60,613 nucleotides of DNA, from contig JAOAQX010000011.1 of NCBI GenBank assembly GCA_025210805.1, positions 64,673 to 125,285 on the forward strand. The letters are read 5' to 3'. How positions within the stretch are numbered: position 1 is the stretch's first letter; each line of letters opens with the position of its first letter. Shown here piece by piece: positions 22,792-31,979 of this stretch. The DNA is from Flavobacteriales bacterium (GTDB taxonomy: Bacteria > Bacteroidota > Bacteroidia > Flavobacteriales > CAJXXR01). The position numbers were made by a program, and so were the translations under genes. The notes below the pieces were generated by a model. That model made no database searches, had not been told where the DNA came from, and was given only the letters and a program-made list of their open reading frames with translations.

Positions 22792-23250
22792 TTAAATATT
22801 GGCTCTTATGGCATCAAGTGCTTCGTTAAGATGACCGAGCGCTTTTGAACAGACATTAGACTCTAGTCCGTGAAGTTCATCTAAAGGCTGTTGAATTTTG
22901 TCTAATAAATCCAGACCTTTTTGAGTGATGGTTAGATCTACTTTCCGACGATTTTCAAGGTTATTTTCTCTTTCGACAATTTCCAAGTTTACCATCTTAT
23001 CTAACAATCTTGTAAGATCAGAAGTTTTATCAATCAATACTTCTCTGATATCAGAAGGTGTTGCTGATTTTGGGTAACGCCCTCTGAGAATTCTCAAAAC
23101 ATTATAATGCTGATTATTAATCTGATAAGGCTTAAGGATTAAAAGGGTTCTTTTTTCCAAAACTTTGGCGGTATAAAAAATATTGACAATCGTTTTTTCG
23201 TTTATATCAGTAAAATCCTTACTCATTTTGAGTTCCTTAAACAATTCCAT
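22792..23250 (-). CDS. MarR-family transcriptional regulator
   Basis: 152 residues from the ATG at 23250 (MELFKELK). A further in-frame ATG exists at 23226. The winged helix is visible: NQHYNVLRILRGRYPKSATPSDIREVLIDKTSDLTRLLDKMVNLEIVERENNLENRRKV in pieces, then a wing VDLTITQKGLDLLDKI and a C-terminal dimer helix. Such proteins are dimeric repressors responding to small molecules or oxidants. The target is not evident. The persulfide hydrolase gene just upstream on the same strand is separated by a terminator and a repeat. Confidence 0.85.
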   Translation of the reverse strand: MELFKELKMSKDFTDINEKTIVNIFYTAKVLEKRTLLILKPYQINNQHYNVLRILRGRYPKSATPSDIREVLIDKTSDLTRLLDKMVNLEIVERENNLENRRKVDLTITQKGLDLLDKIQQPLDELHGLESNVCSKALGHLNEALDAIRANI

Positions 23251-23280
23251 AAGCGCAAGTTTGTGTTTTATTTGTGACAA

Positions 23281-23288
23281 CAAATATA
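23281..23288 (-). promoter_or_regulatory. Bacteroidota -7 box of the MarR gene
   Basis: The minus strand reads TATATTTG, a full match, about 30 bases before the chosen ATG. Confidence 0.5.
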
Positions 23289-23335
23289 AAAAAATGATTC
23301 GAAGTCCCCAAATTAATCTAAGTTAGATTCTAATA

Positions 23336-23455
23336 ATTATACCGATTACTTGCTAAAATTACCCACTTATTTCACTGCGTTCATAACTGGCTTTTAGCAA
23401 TGCATCAGCATTATACCTATGAGTAAAATAACAACGTATATGGTATTACTTGTTA
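23336..23455. repeat. Dispersed element, copy 1 (inverted relative to 39253-39371)
   Basis: About 115 bases match the reverse complement of 39253-39371 at close to 90 percent by eye. Shared blocks include CGATTACTTGCT, TGCGTTCATAACTGGC, CTTTTAGCAATG and TGGTATTACTTGTT. Partial copies are seen near 41900-41950 and 49987. It encodes nothing obvious. Confidence 0.8.
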
Positions 23456-23473
23456 TAATTATTGAGTAAAAAT

Positions 23474-23509
23474 AAAAAAACCGAGTATCTACATCTAGTA
23501 AATACTCGG
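23474..23509 (-). terminator. Rho-independent terminator of the persulfide hydrolase gene
   Basis: On the minus strand CCGAGTAT (complement arm 23502-23509) pairs with ATACTCGG (arm 23481-23488) and is followed by seven Ts. Confidence 0.8.
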
Positions 23510-23559
23510 CACTCTATATTTATACTATTTATTATCGTTACAGATAATTTAATTTTCTT

Positions 23560-24966
23560 TTACAACATAGTACTTGGACATACATATTCAGAAACAGGAG
23601 CTTCGGCTTCCATTAGTGCTTCAAATCCTCCCTTGATATTTACCAAGTTATCAAACCCTTTTGATTTGTAAATAGACATAGCAATCATAGAACGATAACC
23701 ACTCACACAGTGAACATGAAATGTTTTATCTTTAGCTACCTTTTCAAAATTACTGTTCACAAAGTCTAAAGGATTATTTAAAATCTGATCTGAAACAAGA
23801 CGTTGCGAATAGAATTCAGATTCTTTTCTTACATCTAAGATATTGATTTTCTCTAAATCTTCAATCACCTCTTTAGCATCAACTTCGTTAAAGCGTCCAA
23901 CAGTTTTACCAGCATCTTCCCATGCTTTTAAACCACCTTTCAGGAATCCTTGTGCTTGATCATAGCCTACACGAGCAAGTCTTCTTACAACTTCTTCTTC
24001 ACGACCTTCATCTGCAATGATGATCATTTTCTGCTCAATATTTGGAATTAAAGCACCTACCCAAGGAGCAAAATTTCCTTCAATACCGATAAACCACGAA
24101 TTTGGAACATGTCCTACGGCAAATTCTTGCTCAGTACGTGTATCAACCACTAAAGCACCTTCCGCTTGAAGTTTTTCTACATCATTTGCCGATAATTCTT
24201 GTAAACCACGTGCCATTACTGCGTCCACAGACTCATAACCCATTTTGTTCATCACGGCATTCTTTGGGAAATATTGTGGTGGAGCCACAAGACCTGTTAA
24301 TACTTCCTCTACAAATTCCCCTTCTCCCATATCTGGACGAAGTGCATAGTTTGTTTTCTTTTGATTCCCTAGAGTATCTACTGTTTCCTCAGAAAGATTT
24401 TTTCCGCATGCAGAACCTGCACCATGACCTGGGTAAACAATTACCTCGTCCGCCAAAGGCATTATTTTAGTTCTTAGCGAATGATATAGGTGACGTGCCA
24501 AATCTGCTTGAGAAAGATCTGTTTTCACTGCCAAATCTGGTCTTCCTACATCTCCTAAGAAAAGGGTATCTCCAGAAAACAGTGCATGATCATTTCCGTT
24601 TTCATCTATCAATAAAAATGACGAAGACTCCATCGTATGTCCTGGAGTGTGCAATACTTTTATTGTTATATTTCCTATTTTAAATTCTTGATTATCTTCA
24701 GCTACTAGAATATCATATTCGGCACTAGCAGTAGGTCCAAAAACGATATCAGCTCCTGTTTTCTTTGCCAAATCAACATGACCAGAAACAAAATCAGCAT
24801 GAAAATGTGTTTCAAAAATATATTTGATTTTTGCACCGTTTTTTTCTGCAAGCTCTGTATATGGTTTTGTTTCTCTTAATGGATCAATAATTGCCGCTTC
24901 TCCATTAGATTCGATATAATAGGCTGCTTCAGCCAAACAATCTGTATAAAGTTGTTCTATTTTCAT
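23560..24966 (-). CDS. MBL-fold hydrolase with two rhodanese domains (persulfide dioxygenase/CstB type)
   Basis: 468 residues from the ATG at 24966 (MKIEQLYTDC), preferred to an upstream ATG because homologues begin this way. Residues 1-~245 are a metallo-beta-lactamase domain with THFHADF (His54, His56, Asp58) and later CGKNLSEET-type insertion and PGHGAGS. Two rhodanese domains follow. The first lacks a catalytic Cys (MIIIADEGREEE). The second has HCVSGYRS. A last Cys sits near the C-terminus (YVCPSTML). Known relatives oxidise glutathione- or protein-bound persulfide and pass sulfur on. With the YedE-type transporter at 37.3-38.2 kb it suggests reduced-sulfur handling. Confidence 0.88.
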   Translation of the reverse strand: MKIEQLYTDCLAEAAYYIESNGEAAIIDPLRETKPYTELAEKNGAKIKYIFETHFHADFVSGHVDLAKKTGADIVFGPTASAEYDILVAEDNQEFKIGNITIKVLHTPGHTMESSSFLLIDENGNDHALFSGDTLFLGDVGRPDLAVKTDLSQADLARHLYHSLRTKIMPLADEVIVYPGHGAGSACGKNLSEETVDTLGNQKKTNYALRPDMGEGEFVEEVLTGLVAPPQYFPKNAVMNKMGYESVDAVMARGLQELSANDVEKLQAEGALVVDTRTEQEFAVGHVPNSWFIGIEGNFAPWVGALIPNIEQKMIIIADEGREEEVVRRLARVGYDQAQGFLKGGLKAWEDAGKTVGRFNEVDAKEVIEDLEKINILDVRKESEFYSQRLVSDQILNNPLDFVNSNFEKVAKDKTFHVHCVSGYRSMIAMSIYKSKGFDNLVNIKGGFEALMEAEAPVSEYVCPSTML

Positions 24967-25323
24967 TTTCTGGTAAGTTTTTTTGTTCTGATGCAAAATT
25001 CCATCATCCGAATTATTTTCATGGTGCTAATAATCACCTTGCTATTTACCAGTATTTTAGTAAAAAGAATCGGATGTTTTAGATAGGTACATCATCATTT
25101 TGTTCAACACTCAGTTGTGGTTCCTTAAAATGACTCCCAATTTGTTTCATTTTTGAAAATCAAAACATTAGACCACGACTATGGTATAAAATTATTGAAA
25201 TTTCAACTAAAAAACGATATGTTTTCAAACTGATTGTTCTCAAAAGTATGTTTTATCACCTAAATTTTACACTCGTTTTCAGTTTATCTTAATCAAAATC
25301 TTTTTTCTTTATGAGTTAAGACA
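24967..25323. other. 357-bp gene-free stretch
   Basis: AT-rich with no credible coding frame. A small hairpin (GGTG...CACC) lies near 25023-25039. No consensus promoter with both boxes was found. Confidence 0.4.
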
Positions 25324-25830
25324 TTAAAGCGTTCGGAAATATTCGAGCACAGCACGAGCTTGTTTTTCAGTTAAATTTTGATTTGCCATCGGGGCTCCAT
25401 TGAATTCCATCAATAATCTTTTTGCCAAATCATCTTTCTGTACCATTTCATTGGGATTCAGAATCATATTCATGATCCACTCTGGAGTGCGTCTTTTGGT
25501 AATATCTTTTACCATTGGACCAATAAAGCGTTTATCTGTTTTGTGACAAGCTGCACACATTCTAGCGAAGATTTTCTCTCCTTCTTTTGCCATTTTTTGA
25601 TCCACAGTTTCAGGTAATTTCAAAGAACTAATAGGTCCTACTCCTTTACTCACCATGTCCACCGTTTTGGAGGCGGGTATTGTTTTGGTTACCGATTTTT
25701 TCTTTGGAGCTTTTTTCTTGGTCTTAGACTTCGGAATCTTTCTCTTTTCTTTCTTAGGTGCATCAGAGCCTCCGCATGAAATCATTAAAAAAGAAGCGAA
25801 GATAAATAAGAGTGTTGGGATATTTCTCAT
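25324..25830 (-). CDS. Monohaem c-type cytochrome lipoprotein
   Basis: 168 residues. Lipoprotein signal (FASFLMISC, Cys19), then a Lys/Pro-rich tether (~24-55, KKEKRKIPKSKTKKK), then a class I cytochrome c domain with CAACH and a likely distal Met in NGAPMANQNLT. It should be anchored in the periplasm or outer membrane and carry electrons. It is divergent from the Rrf2 regulator, whose start is 100 bases away, so that regulator may control it. Confidence 0.88.
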   Translation of the reverse strand: MRNIPTLLFIFASFLMISCGGSDAPKKEKRKIPKSKTKKKAPKKKSVTKTIPASKTVDMVSKGVGPISSLKLPETVDQKMAKEGEKIFARMCAACHKTDKRFIGPMVKDITKRRTPEWIMNMILNPNEMVQKDDLAKRLLMEFNGAPMANQNLTEKQARAVLEYFRTL

Positions 25831-25841
25831 GTTTTTTTATT

Positions 25842-25849
25842 CAAAAATA
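25842..25849 (-). promoter_or_regulatory. Bacteroidota -7 box of the cytochrome gene
   Basis: The minus strand reads TATTTTTG, a full match to TAnnTTTG, 11 bases before the ATG. Confidence 0.45.
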
Positions 25850-25930
25850 TTATCATTGCATGAAATCATCCATGACAAAAGTCATAACAAAAGAGCTTAA
25901 TATCTTCTATTTTTATTAAAACAAGGAAAT

Positions 25931-26350
25931 ATGTTTTCAAATTCATTAAAATATTCGCTTAGAGCCATTTCTTTTCTCTCCAAAAATGAAGAGGTAGGTA
26001 AAATAGGATTACAAAAACTATCAGAAAATGTTGATGTACCCAATGCATATTTGGGTAAAATCATGCAAAAGCTCGTAAAGAATGATTTCGTTAGCTCTGC
26101 CAAAGGCCCAAGGGGTGGATTTTATTTAACTAGAGAAAATAGAAATACTCCTGTCATGCGACTTATTTATTTTTTCGAAGGAGATGATTTTGCAAAAAAT
26201 TGTGTGTTAAACTTTGATCAATGTAATTTAGAGAATCCTTGCCCGCTACATCATATTTATGTTCCTTTTAGTGAAAAATTAAAAAAGAAATTGTCTGAAC
26301 TAAAGCTGGAAGATTTGAAAAATGGAGATGCTTTTCCGATTCTAAAGTAA
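25931..26350 (+). CDS. Rrf2-family transcriptional regulator
   Basis: 139 residues. N-terminal winged helix (LKYSLRAISFLSKNEEVGKIGLQKLSENV in pieces), then the hallmark AKGPRGGFYLTR, then three cysteines Cys91, Cys98 and Cys104 (CVLNFDQCNLENPCPLHH) in the place where relatives such as NsrR or IscR bind an Fe-S cluster. It is likely a redox, NO or sulfur sensor. It is divergent from the cytochrome c gene and followed by a terminator. Confidence 0.9.
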   Translation: MFSNSLKYSLRAISFLSKNEEVGKIGLQKLSENVDVPNAYLGKIMQKLVKNDFVSSAKGPRGGFYLTRENRNTPVMRLIYFFEGDDFAKNCVLNFDQCNLENPCPLHHIYVPFSEKLKKKLSELKLEDLKNGDAFPILK

Positions 26351-26360
26351 TCATAAATAA

Positions 26361-26401
26361 AATAGGCTACCCATTTCATATTTGGATAGCCTATTTTTTT
26401 T
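26361..26401 (+). terminator. Rho-independent terminator
   Basis: AATAGGCTAcCCA pairs with TGGATAGCCTATT, followed by eight Ts, after the Rrf2 gene. It also lies downstream of the convergent DUF4476 gene. Confidence 0.88.
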
Positions 26402-26417
26402 CTAAATCAATATGTCA

Positions 26418-27251
26418 TTAATCTTTGATATACTCATTCAACTCATCAATACTTGATTCATAAGTAAAAGCATTGTTGATTTTGTAGTAGTTATCTTGAT
26501 CATAGGTGTAATCATAAGCGAATTTTGCAAATTCTAGCTTCGTTGACTCATAGGTAAATAACTTAGTAAGTGATAAAACCTGATTTGAAAACAGACAGTT
26601 TTTCTCCAAGATTTGCTTGGCAATAGTCATTTTACTACTTTCAAATGTCTTACTTCTTATCGTTCTTTTAATATCTCTAAATTTTCCTTCTGTCATTGGC
26701 CAAGGGCATCCTATTGCTCCATGATATCCTTCCATAACAAAGTGATCTGCTTTTGGCTTTTTATCCACCTGCTTATTTTCATTGATCACATTTACATTGA
26801 TATTGATATTGTTGTTGTTGACATTAGAATTGTTATTGGTTACAAAATCGCCACCATTTTCTACTTCTTTTTCATCATACCAATCATAAGTTTTCCCTTG
26901 ATTAGGCGTTCTAAAGTTTCCTATTTTTCCTTCAGCCATCAAAACAAGTTTCATTTTTCCTTGTTTTTCTTTTAATAGAAATAAGTAGTGTTTTCCTTTA
27001 CTTGGCAAATCCAGTACTTCATCAAGGTTTGGATATTGTCTTTTCTTAAACAATAAAGTCAGGTGATTATTTTTAGTTTTAATCCCTTTCACGGTCATTG
27101 ATGAATGAGCTTGCGGATTTACGATTCGGTCATTAAGAATCATTTTAAATTTGGCTTGCGTACCCGAAATAACTGTTATTTGATTGCTTTGAGCAAAAAC
27201 ATTAAGTCCCACAAAGACCATCAAAAAAGTAAATAAAAGTGCTTTTTTCAT
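26418..27251 (-). CDS. Secreted DUF4476-like protein
   Basis: 277 residues. Sec signal peptide (FLMVFVGLNVFAQ). N-terminal beta domain with VISGTQAKFKMILNDRIVN, then an Asn-rich linker (~residues 138-160, NNNSNVNNNNININ-like), then a helical domain starting CPWPMTEGKFRDIKRTIRSKTFESSKMTIAKQIL in pieces, which is the DUF4476 pattern (calcium-binding-like helical repeats). Function unknown; probably periplasmic or surface. Confidence 0.7.
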   Translation of the reverse strand: MKKALLFTFLMVFVGLNVFAQSNQITVISGTQAKFKMILNDRIVNPQAHSSMTVKGIKTKNNHLTLLFKKRQYPNLDEVLDLPSKGKHYLFLLKEKQGKMKLVLMAEGKIGNFRTPNQGKTYDWYDEKEVENGGDFVTNNNSNVNNNNININVNVINENKQVDKKPKADHFVMEGYHGAIGCPWPMTEGKFRDIKRTIRSKTFESSKMTIAKQILEKNCLFSNQVLSLTKLFTYESTKLEFAKFAYDYTYDQDNYYKINNAFTYESSIDELNEYIKD

Positions 27252-27381
27252 AATAAATCATTTGTTTTAAAAATGGAGTTTTTCAAAATTGATACCAAAA
27301 TACGATTTAAAGCTCAAAGCTTGTAATACATATTGCCAAAAAGAATTTAGAATATTTCTTTTCATGAAACCTGTTTGGCAC

Positions 27382-27418
27382 AAAAAAACCGCTTTCTGAT
27401 ACTTCAGAAAACGGTTTC
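27382..27418 (-). terminator. Rho-independent terminator of metK
   Basis: On the minus strand AAACCGTTTTCTGA pairs with TCAGAAAGCGGTTT, followed by a run of Ts, 25 bases after the metK stop. Confidence 0.88.
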
Positions 27419-27442
27419 GTCTATTGTGTAGTTGGAATGCTA

Positions 27443-28696
27443 TTAAATCCCAAATTCTGATTGAATCGCCTCTACAAAGTCTAATTTCTCCCATGTAAAG
27501 AAACTTGCTTTTTTGGTTTCAAAAGTATTTGGTGAAACTTCAATACTTACTTCTTTTTCAAAAGGTTCTCTTCCGAAATGACCGTATTTAGCCGTCTCTC
27601 CATAAATTGGATTTTTTAGTTTCAGTCGATCAATAATTCCTGCTGGTTTTAAATCGAATATTTTTTGCAATTTCGAAGCAATTTCTCCATCAGAAAGATT
27701 CAATTTTGCAGTACCATAAGTATCTACAAAAACTCCTGTTGGCTCTGCAACACCAATAGCATAAGATACTTGGATCAAAATTTTCTCTGCCAAACCTGCT
27801 GCTACAGCATTTTTTGCAATATGTCTTGCTGCATAAGCAGCTGATCTATCCACCTTAGATGGATCTTTCCCAGAAAAGGCTCCTCCACCATGAGCACCTC
27901 TACCCCCATAGGTATCTACAATAATTTTTCTACCAGTTAGTCCAGCATCTCCATGAGGACCACCAATTACAAATTTACCAGTTGGGTTCACATGATACTG
28001 AATATCTGATCCAAAAAGGTCTGCATTTTTCTGATCTAGCTTTGAAATTATTCTTGGAATCAAAATTTTCACAACATCGTCTTTGATTCTTGCCAACATC
28101 GATTTTTCTTCATCAAAGTCGTCATGCTGAGTAGAAAGAACGATCGCTTCAATTCTTTCTGGCTGATGATCGTCTGAATATTGAATAGTTACCTGAGACT
28201 TTGCATCGGGTCTAAGGTATGGCATTGGTGAATTTTCCATTCTACGCAACTCTGCCAACTCAATTAAAAGCATGTGAGACAACTGAAGAGCAAGAGGCAT
28301 ATAGCTTTCCGTTTCATCCGTAGCATATCCAAACATGATTCCCTGGTCTCCTGCACCTTGTTCTTCATCTTCTCTATCTACCCCTCGGTTAATATCCGCA
28401 GATTGTTCGTGAATGGATGATAAAATCCCACAAGAATTTGCATCAAATTGATATTCTGATTTTGTATAACCAATATTGGCAATAGTTTTTCTGGCTTGCA
28501 GTTGTAAATCTACATAAGCATTAGATTTTACTTCACCTGCTAATACTGTAAGACCAGTAGTTACAAGAGTTTCACATGCAACTTTGGCTTCAGAATCTTG
28601 AATAAGGAATGCATCTAATACGCTATCAGATACTTGATCGGCTATTTTATCTGGATGTCCTTCAGAAACAGATTCTGATGTAAAAAAATATGACAT
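27443..28696 (-). CDS. metK: S-adenosylmethionine synthetase
   Basis: 417 residues. Starts [24 protein letters not shown], with the family ATP/methionine signature, [13 protein letters not shown] in the middle and [23 protein letters not shown] for phosphate binding. It makes SAM from methionine and ATP. It is monocistronic, with its own terminator, and is preceded by a SAM-II-like riboswitch and promoter, so SAM probably represses its own synthesis. Confidence 0.97.
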   Translation of the reverse strand: MSYFFTSESVSEGHPDKIADQVSDSVLDAFLIQDSEAKVACETLVTTGLTVLAGEVKSNAYVDLQLQARKTIANIGYTKSEYQFDANSCGILSSIHEQSADINRGVDREDEEQGAGDQGIMFGYATDETESYMPLALQLSHMLLIELAELRRMENSPMPYLRPDAKSQVTIQYSDDHQPERIEAIVLSTQHDDFDEEKSMLARIKDDVVKILIPRIISKLDQKNADLFGSDIQYHVNPTGKFVIGGPHGDAGLTGRKIIVDTYGGRGAHGGGAFSGKDPSKVDRSAAYAARHIAKNAVAAGLAEKILIQVSYAIGVAEPTGVFVDTYGTAKLNLSDGEIASKLQKIFDLKPAGIIDRLKLKNPIYGETAKYGHFGREPFEKEVSIEVSPNTFETKKASFFTWEKLDFVEAIQSEFGI

Positions 28697-28759
28697 AAAT
28701 AAGTTTTTCTAGCAAAAAGGGAGAGTAATAGTCTAAATATGGTGTCTTGCTATGAAAAG

Positions 28760-28813
28760 AAACTGCTTTAGCATTTTTTTTCGTGGTTGCAATCAGACAA
28801 ATCAATCCACCTT
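28760..28813 (-). ncRNA. SAM-II-like riboswitch in the metK leader
   Basis: On the minus strand the leader reads GGTGG (28811-28807), then TTGATTTG, then ATTGCAACCAC, then an A-run and TGCTAAAGCAG (to 28763). This follows the SAM-II order: P1 arms GTGG/CCAC, conserved GATTT, TTGCAA and GCTAAA. The loop CTG can pair with the tail CAG to make the pseudoknot. The metK ATG is 64 bases downstream, farther than usual for a ribosome-site mask. The assignment is by motif recognition only. Confidence 0.75.
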
Positions 28814-28830
28814 TTTAAGTTAATAGGATA

Positions 28831-28838
28831 CAAATATA
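28831..28838 (-). promoter_or_regulatory. Bacteroidota -7 box of metK
   Basis: The minus strand reads TATATTTG, a full match. Transcription would start about 12 bases before the riboswitch. Confidence 0.6.
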
Positions 28839-28850
28839 GTTTTTTCGTTT

Positions 28851-30032
28851 CTAATTGTATAACAAATATTTTTTTCTTTTCGTTTTATAGGTCTTTAAAT
28901 CTTTTTCCCAAGACTTTTTTATCTCACTAGCTGTTTTCCCTTCCATAATTTGTTGAGATAATATTTTGGTTCCAGCCAGTTTATGAAAAAATGGTTTAAA
29001 AAAATCTTTCCTCCCATGTTTTTGGTACGCCGTAATCAGCCAATCTAAGTTTAGGGCATTCAATTTTTCATTTTGTCTTAAGTCAAATCCCTTACATAAC
29101 TTATTTTCGTGTTTAGGATATTTTGCTCCTTCTCTACTCATGGGCTGAAAACTAAAGGATTCTTTCCACTCAGGATGACCAAAAATTTGAAAAGGCATTT
29201 CGGTTCCTCTTCCCACACTCACTGGGGTTCCTTCAAAAAAACAAAGGGACGGATACAGATAAATAGATTGCTGATTGGGTAAATTTGGTGATGGTTTTAT
29301 GGGTAAAACATAGGCTGCTTGATGATCATAATTTTCACAAAGGATAAAATCTAATTCACATTGTATTCCATCTTTCAACCATTTTTCTCCATTAATCATT
29401 TGTGCGTACTCTGCCATAGTCATCCCATGAACAACAGGCACAGGATGCATTCCCACAAAAGACTGATGCTCTTTTTCCAAAATGGGTCCATCTATATAGT
29501 GTCCATTTGGATTTGGACGATCTAAAACCAAAACTGGAATATTTTGCTCTGCACAAGCTTCCATTACATAGTGTAAAGTGGAAATATAGGTATAGAACCT
29601 TGCTCCTACATCCTGAATATCAAAAACCACTAAGTCAATTCCTTTTAAATCCTCTGCTTTCGGTTTTTTATTTTTTCCGTACAAAGATTTTATGGTTAAA
29701 CCTGTTTGAGAATCTACACCTTTTTTTACTTTTTCTCCTGCATCATGTTTTCCTCTAAAACCATGTTCTGGTGCATAAATAAAGGCGATATCTCTTCCAT
29801 TAGAATGTAAAAAATCTACAGTAGTTGCCGAAGTTTGATTTGCCACAATGACAATTTTCTTGTTTCCTACTTTGCGAAACAAATCATCTAACTGAGCTGC
29901 ACCAACAATGATCGCTTTGGCTTCTTCTTGGGCAATAGTTTTCTCAGGTTGAGGTTCAACATTTTTTTGATTTTGCCCGCTACATGAACTTATAATTAGC
30001 ACTAAAAATAAAAATTTCCACATTCTCTTCAT
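28851..30032 (-). CDS. NamZ-like (DUF1343) exo-beta-N-acetylmuramidase lipoprotein
   Basis: 393 residues from the ATG at 30032 (MKRMWKFLFLVLIISSC), chosen because it gives a clean lipobox at Cys17. DUF1343 motifs: VGNKKIVIVANQTSA, FIYAPEHGFRGKHDAGEKV, DIQDVGARFYTYISTL, VLDRPNPNG and LPNQQSIYLYPSLCFFEGT. Characterised relatives release terminal MurNAc from peptidoglycan fragments, so a role in cell-wall recycling is likely. Confidence 0.87.
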   Translation of the reverse strand: MKRMWKFLFLVLIISSCSGQNQKNVEPQPEKTIAQEEAKAIIVGAAQLDDLFRKVGNKKIVIVANQTSATTVDFLHSNGRDIAFIYAPEHGFRGKHDAGEKVKKGVDSQTGLTIKSLYGKNKKPKAEDLKGIDLVVFDIQDVGARFYTYISTLHYVMEACAEQNIPVLVLDRPNPNGHYIDGPILEKEHQSFVGMHPVPVVHGMTMAEYAQMINGEKWLKDGIQCELDFILCENYDHQAAYVLPIKPSPNLPNQQSIYLYPSLCFFEGTPVSVGRGTEMPFQIFGHPEWKESFSFQPMSREGAKYPKHENKLCKGFDLRQNEKLNALNLDWLITAYQKHGRKDFFKPFFHKLAGTKILSQQIMEGKTASEIKKSWEKDLKTYKTKRKKYLLYN

Positions 30033-30041
30033 ATTTAGACA

Positions 30042-30049
30042 CAAAAATA
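30042..30049 (-). promoter_or_regulatory. Bacteroidota -7 box of the NamZ-like gene
   Basis: The minus strand reads TATTTTTG, between the end of the response-regulator gene and the NamZ start. Confidence 0.45.
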
Positions 30050-30054
30050 GACAT

Positions 30055-30786
30055 TTAATCTGTATAGTTTTTCAACCACTCTTTAAAGGGTTTTATTCGG
30101 TCTCTTGAAACAAAAATCTCTTTATCCACAGGAGGATTAAGCGCTATTTTTAGTTTAGTACTAGAATAATATGTCATTTCAGAAATGGCATTAAAATGAA
30201 TAATCATTTGCCTATTAATCTGGAAAAACAATCTAGGGTTTAGTTCTTTTCCAAAGTTTTCAAGAGATTGATCTAAAAAATATTTTTCGCCTTTATTGGT
30301 TCGGATAAAAGTTGTTTTTAGTTCAGAAAATACAAAAGCAACTTCTTGAATTCGGATCGTCTTTAGTTGGTGTCCCGATTTGATAAGAAATACATTTTTG
30401 TAATTTTTTTGTAATTTCTGTACTTGATTTACCGAACTCAGTTTTTGATATTTTTCTATGGCTTGATCAAGATCTTGCCCTTTTATCGGCTTCAGCAAAT
30501 AATGAATACTGTTATGCTTAAATGCCTCAATGGAATATTGGTCATAAGCAGTTACAAAAATGATTTTTGAATCAATTACCAATTGGTTAAAAATATCAAA
30601 AGATTTTCCGTCTCCAAGTTCAATATCTGAAAATATAAGATCTGGTGCTTCATTTTGAGCCAGCCACAACAAAGATTCTTCAACGGAAGTTAAAATGTTT
30701 ACCACTTCTAACTCACGATCCAAAAGAAGCTTGCATAAGTAATTAGCAGTTCTTTTTTCATCTTCAATAACAATACATTTGATCAT
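30055..30786 (-). CDS. LytTR-type response regulator
   Basis: 243 residues. Receiver domain with the acidic pocket VIEDE near the start and phospho-acceptor Asp54 (IFSDIELGDG), then a LytTR DNA-binding domain from about residue 135 (FLIKSGHQLKTIRIQEVAFVFSE, FFQINRQMIIHFNAI). The start ATG overlaps the kinase stop by 4 bases (ATGA), showing coupling. It probably activates genes from LytTR direct-repeat sites. The target is unknown. Confidence 0.92.
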   Translation of the reverse strand: MIKCIVIEDEKRTANYLCKLLLDRELEVVNILTSVEESLLWLAQNEAPDLIFSDIELGDGKSFDIFNQLVIDSKIIFVTAYDQYSIEAFKHNSIHYLLKPIKGQDLDQAIEKYQKLSSVNQVQKLQKNYKNVFLIKSGHQLKTIRIQEVAFVFSELKTTFIRTNKGEKYFLDQSLENFGKELNPRLFFQINRQMIIHFNAISEMTYYSSTKLKIALNPPVDKEIFVSRDRIKPFKEWLKNYTD

Positions 30787-31793
30787 GGTAGTAAAGGGAT
30801 TTGCAGGGCGAAGATGCCATTTTCTTGAATGATTTTTATAGATTTTTTTGTGATAATCTCCGAACGTTTATTAAGGTTTTTTAAACCGATTCCCGTTCCT
30901 GAAGAATCACTGCGCTGCTGTACATTATTCTCGATCACAATATTATTTTGATGAAAATAGATTCTTATTTTTAGTGGATTTTTCATAGAAAAAGTATTGT
31001 GTCTTAGAGCATTCTCAATACCTATTTGAATAGAAAGCGGTAAAATTTCTTGAGAAGCTTCAATTGCTTTTCTTTCTATCTGGATGTCTAAGGCTTCCTC
31101 AAATCTTGTTTCTTGCATAAAAAGATACTTTTCTGCAAATTCTAGCTCATCTTTAAGTTTAACCAAATTTTTCTCATTGTTCTGGGTAATGTATCGATAA
31201 ACATCTGCGAATCGATCTAGGTATTCATTTGCCAATTCTTTATCAGTATAAATCAGCTCTTTGAGTACACTCAAACTATTAAACAAAAAATGGGCATCCA
31301 TTTGTTTTTGAAGCGCTAAAACCTCACTTTCTAGTTTGGCAATTTTTAGTGCTTCATTCTTTTTAATTTGTTCTTTAAATGCTAGAATAAATCCACGAAG
31401 ATGAAACACCAATGAGATAATCAAACTCCATTTGATAATCTCTAAATAGCCTGACATACTTCGATCTCCCCAAAGTACTTCGATAGGCATACCTCTCCTG
31501 AGTACCAACATGATCCAAGCGATGAATACAGCAACTAAAAAAGAATAGCCAATGGTGACAATTACTCCTGTGAAAATTCGCATTTTTAATTGTTTCATCC
31601 AGCTAAATTTCTTGTTCAAACGATCTGAAAGATAACCATTCCCAAATCCTAACAAAAGGGTGTATTGCATACTCCAAAGGAGGTAATTAAAGAAGCCCTC
31701 CCAAGAGGCACCTCCTGGATTAAAAACAACGAATGAGAGCGGAAATAAAATGGCAATAATGACTAAAGCGATAAAATAAAACCTTTTTTCCAT
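30783..31793 (-). CDS. LytS/YehU-type sensor histidine kinase
   Basis: 336 residues. Four membrane helices in residues ~5-140, a coiled linker, then the His_kinase domain with phospho-acceptor His168 (MDAHFLFNSLSVLKEL), N-box IGIENALRHNTF and glycine box SGTGIGLKNLN. No large periplasmic sensor is visible, so it probably senses within the membrane. It is the partner of the LytTR regulator, which overlaps it by 4 bases. Confidence 0.92.
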   Translation of the reverse strand: MEKRFYFIALVIIAILFPLSFVVFNPGGASWEGFFNYLLWSMQYTLLLGFGNGYLSDRLNKKFSWMKQLKMRIFTGVIVTIGYSFLVAVFIAWIMLVLRRGMPIEVLWGDRSMSGYLEIIKWSLIISLVFHLRGFILAFKEQIKKNEALKIAKLESEVLALQKQMDAHFLFNSLSVLKELIYTDKELANEYLDRFADVYRYITQNNEKNLVKLKDELEFAEKYLFMQETRFEEALDIQIERKAIEASQEILPLSIQIGIENALRHNTFSMKNPLKIRIYFHQNNIVIENNVQQRSDSSGTGIGLKNLNKRSEIITKKSIKIIQENGIFALQIPLLP

Positions 31794-31889
31794 GTTTAAA
31801 GATATTTAATTTTAAGAAGATTTTGATTCGTATTTTTCTGATTTTTCAGATCTATATACTCATCAACGAACTTTTTTTATGTGCAATGA

Positions 31890-31948
31890 ACCGTTGCAAA
31901 AATTTTCTAAAATCATAGTATATGAAGTTAAAAAGTCTTTGCAACGGT
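31890..31948. repeat. Inverted repeat upstream of the two-component operon
   Basis: ACCGTTGCAAA (31890-31900) and TTTGCAACGGT (31938-31948) are perfect 11-base inverted arms separated by 37 bases. The pair could be an operator recognised by a dimeric regulator or a long hairpin in the leader of the kinase operon. Confidence 0.5.
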
Positions 31949-31979
31949 CTTTGTTTAGATTTTAAATCTTTCTATGGGT

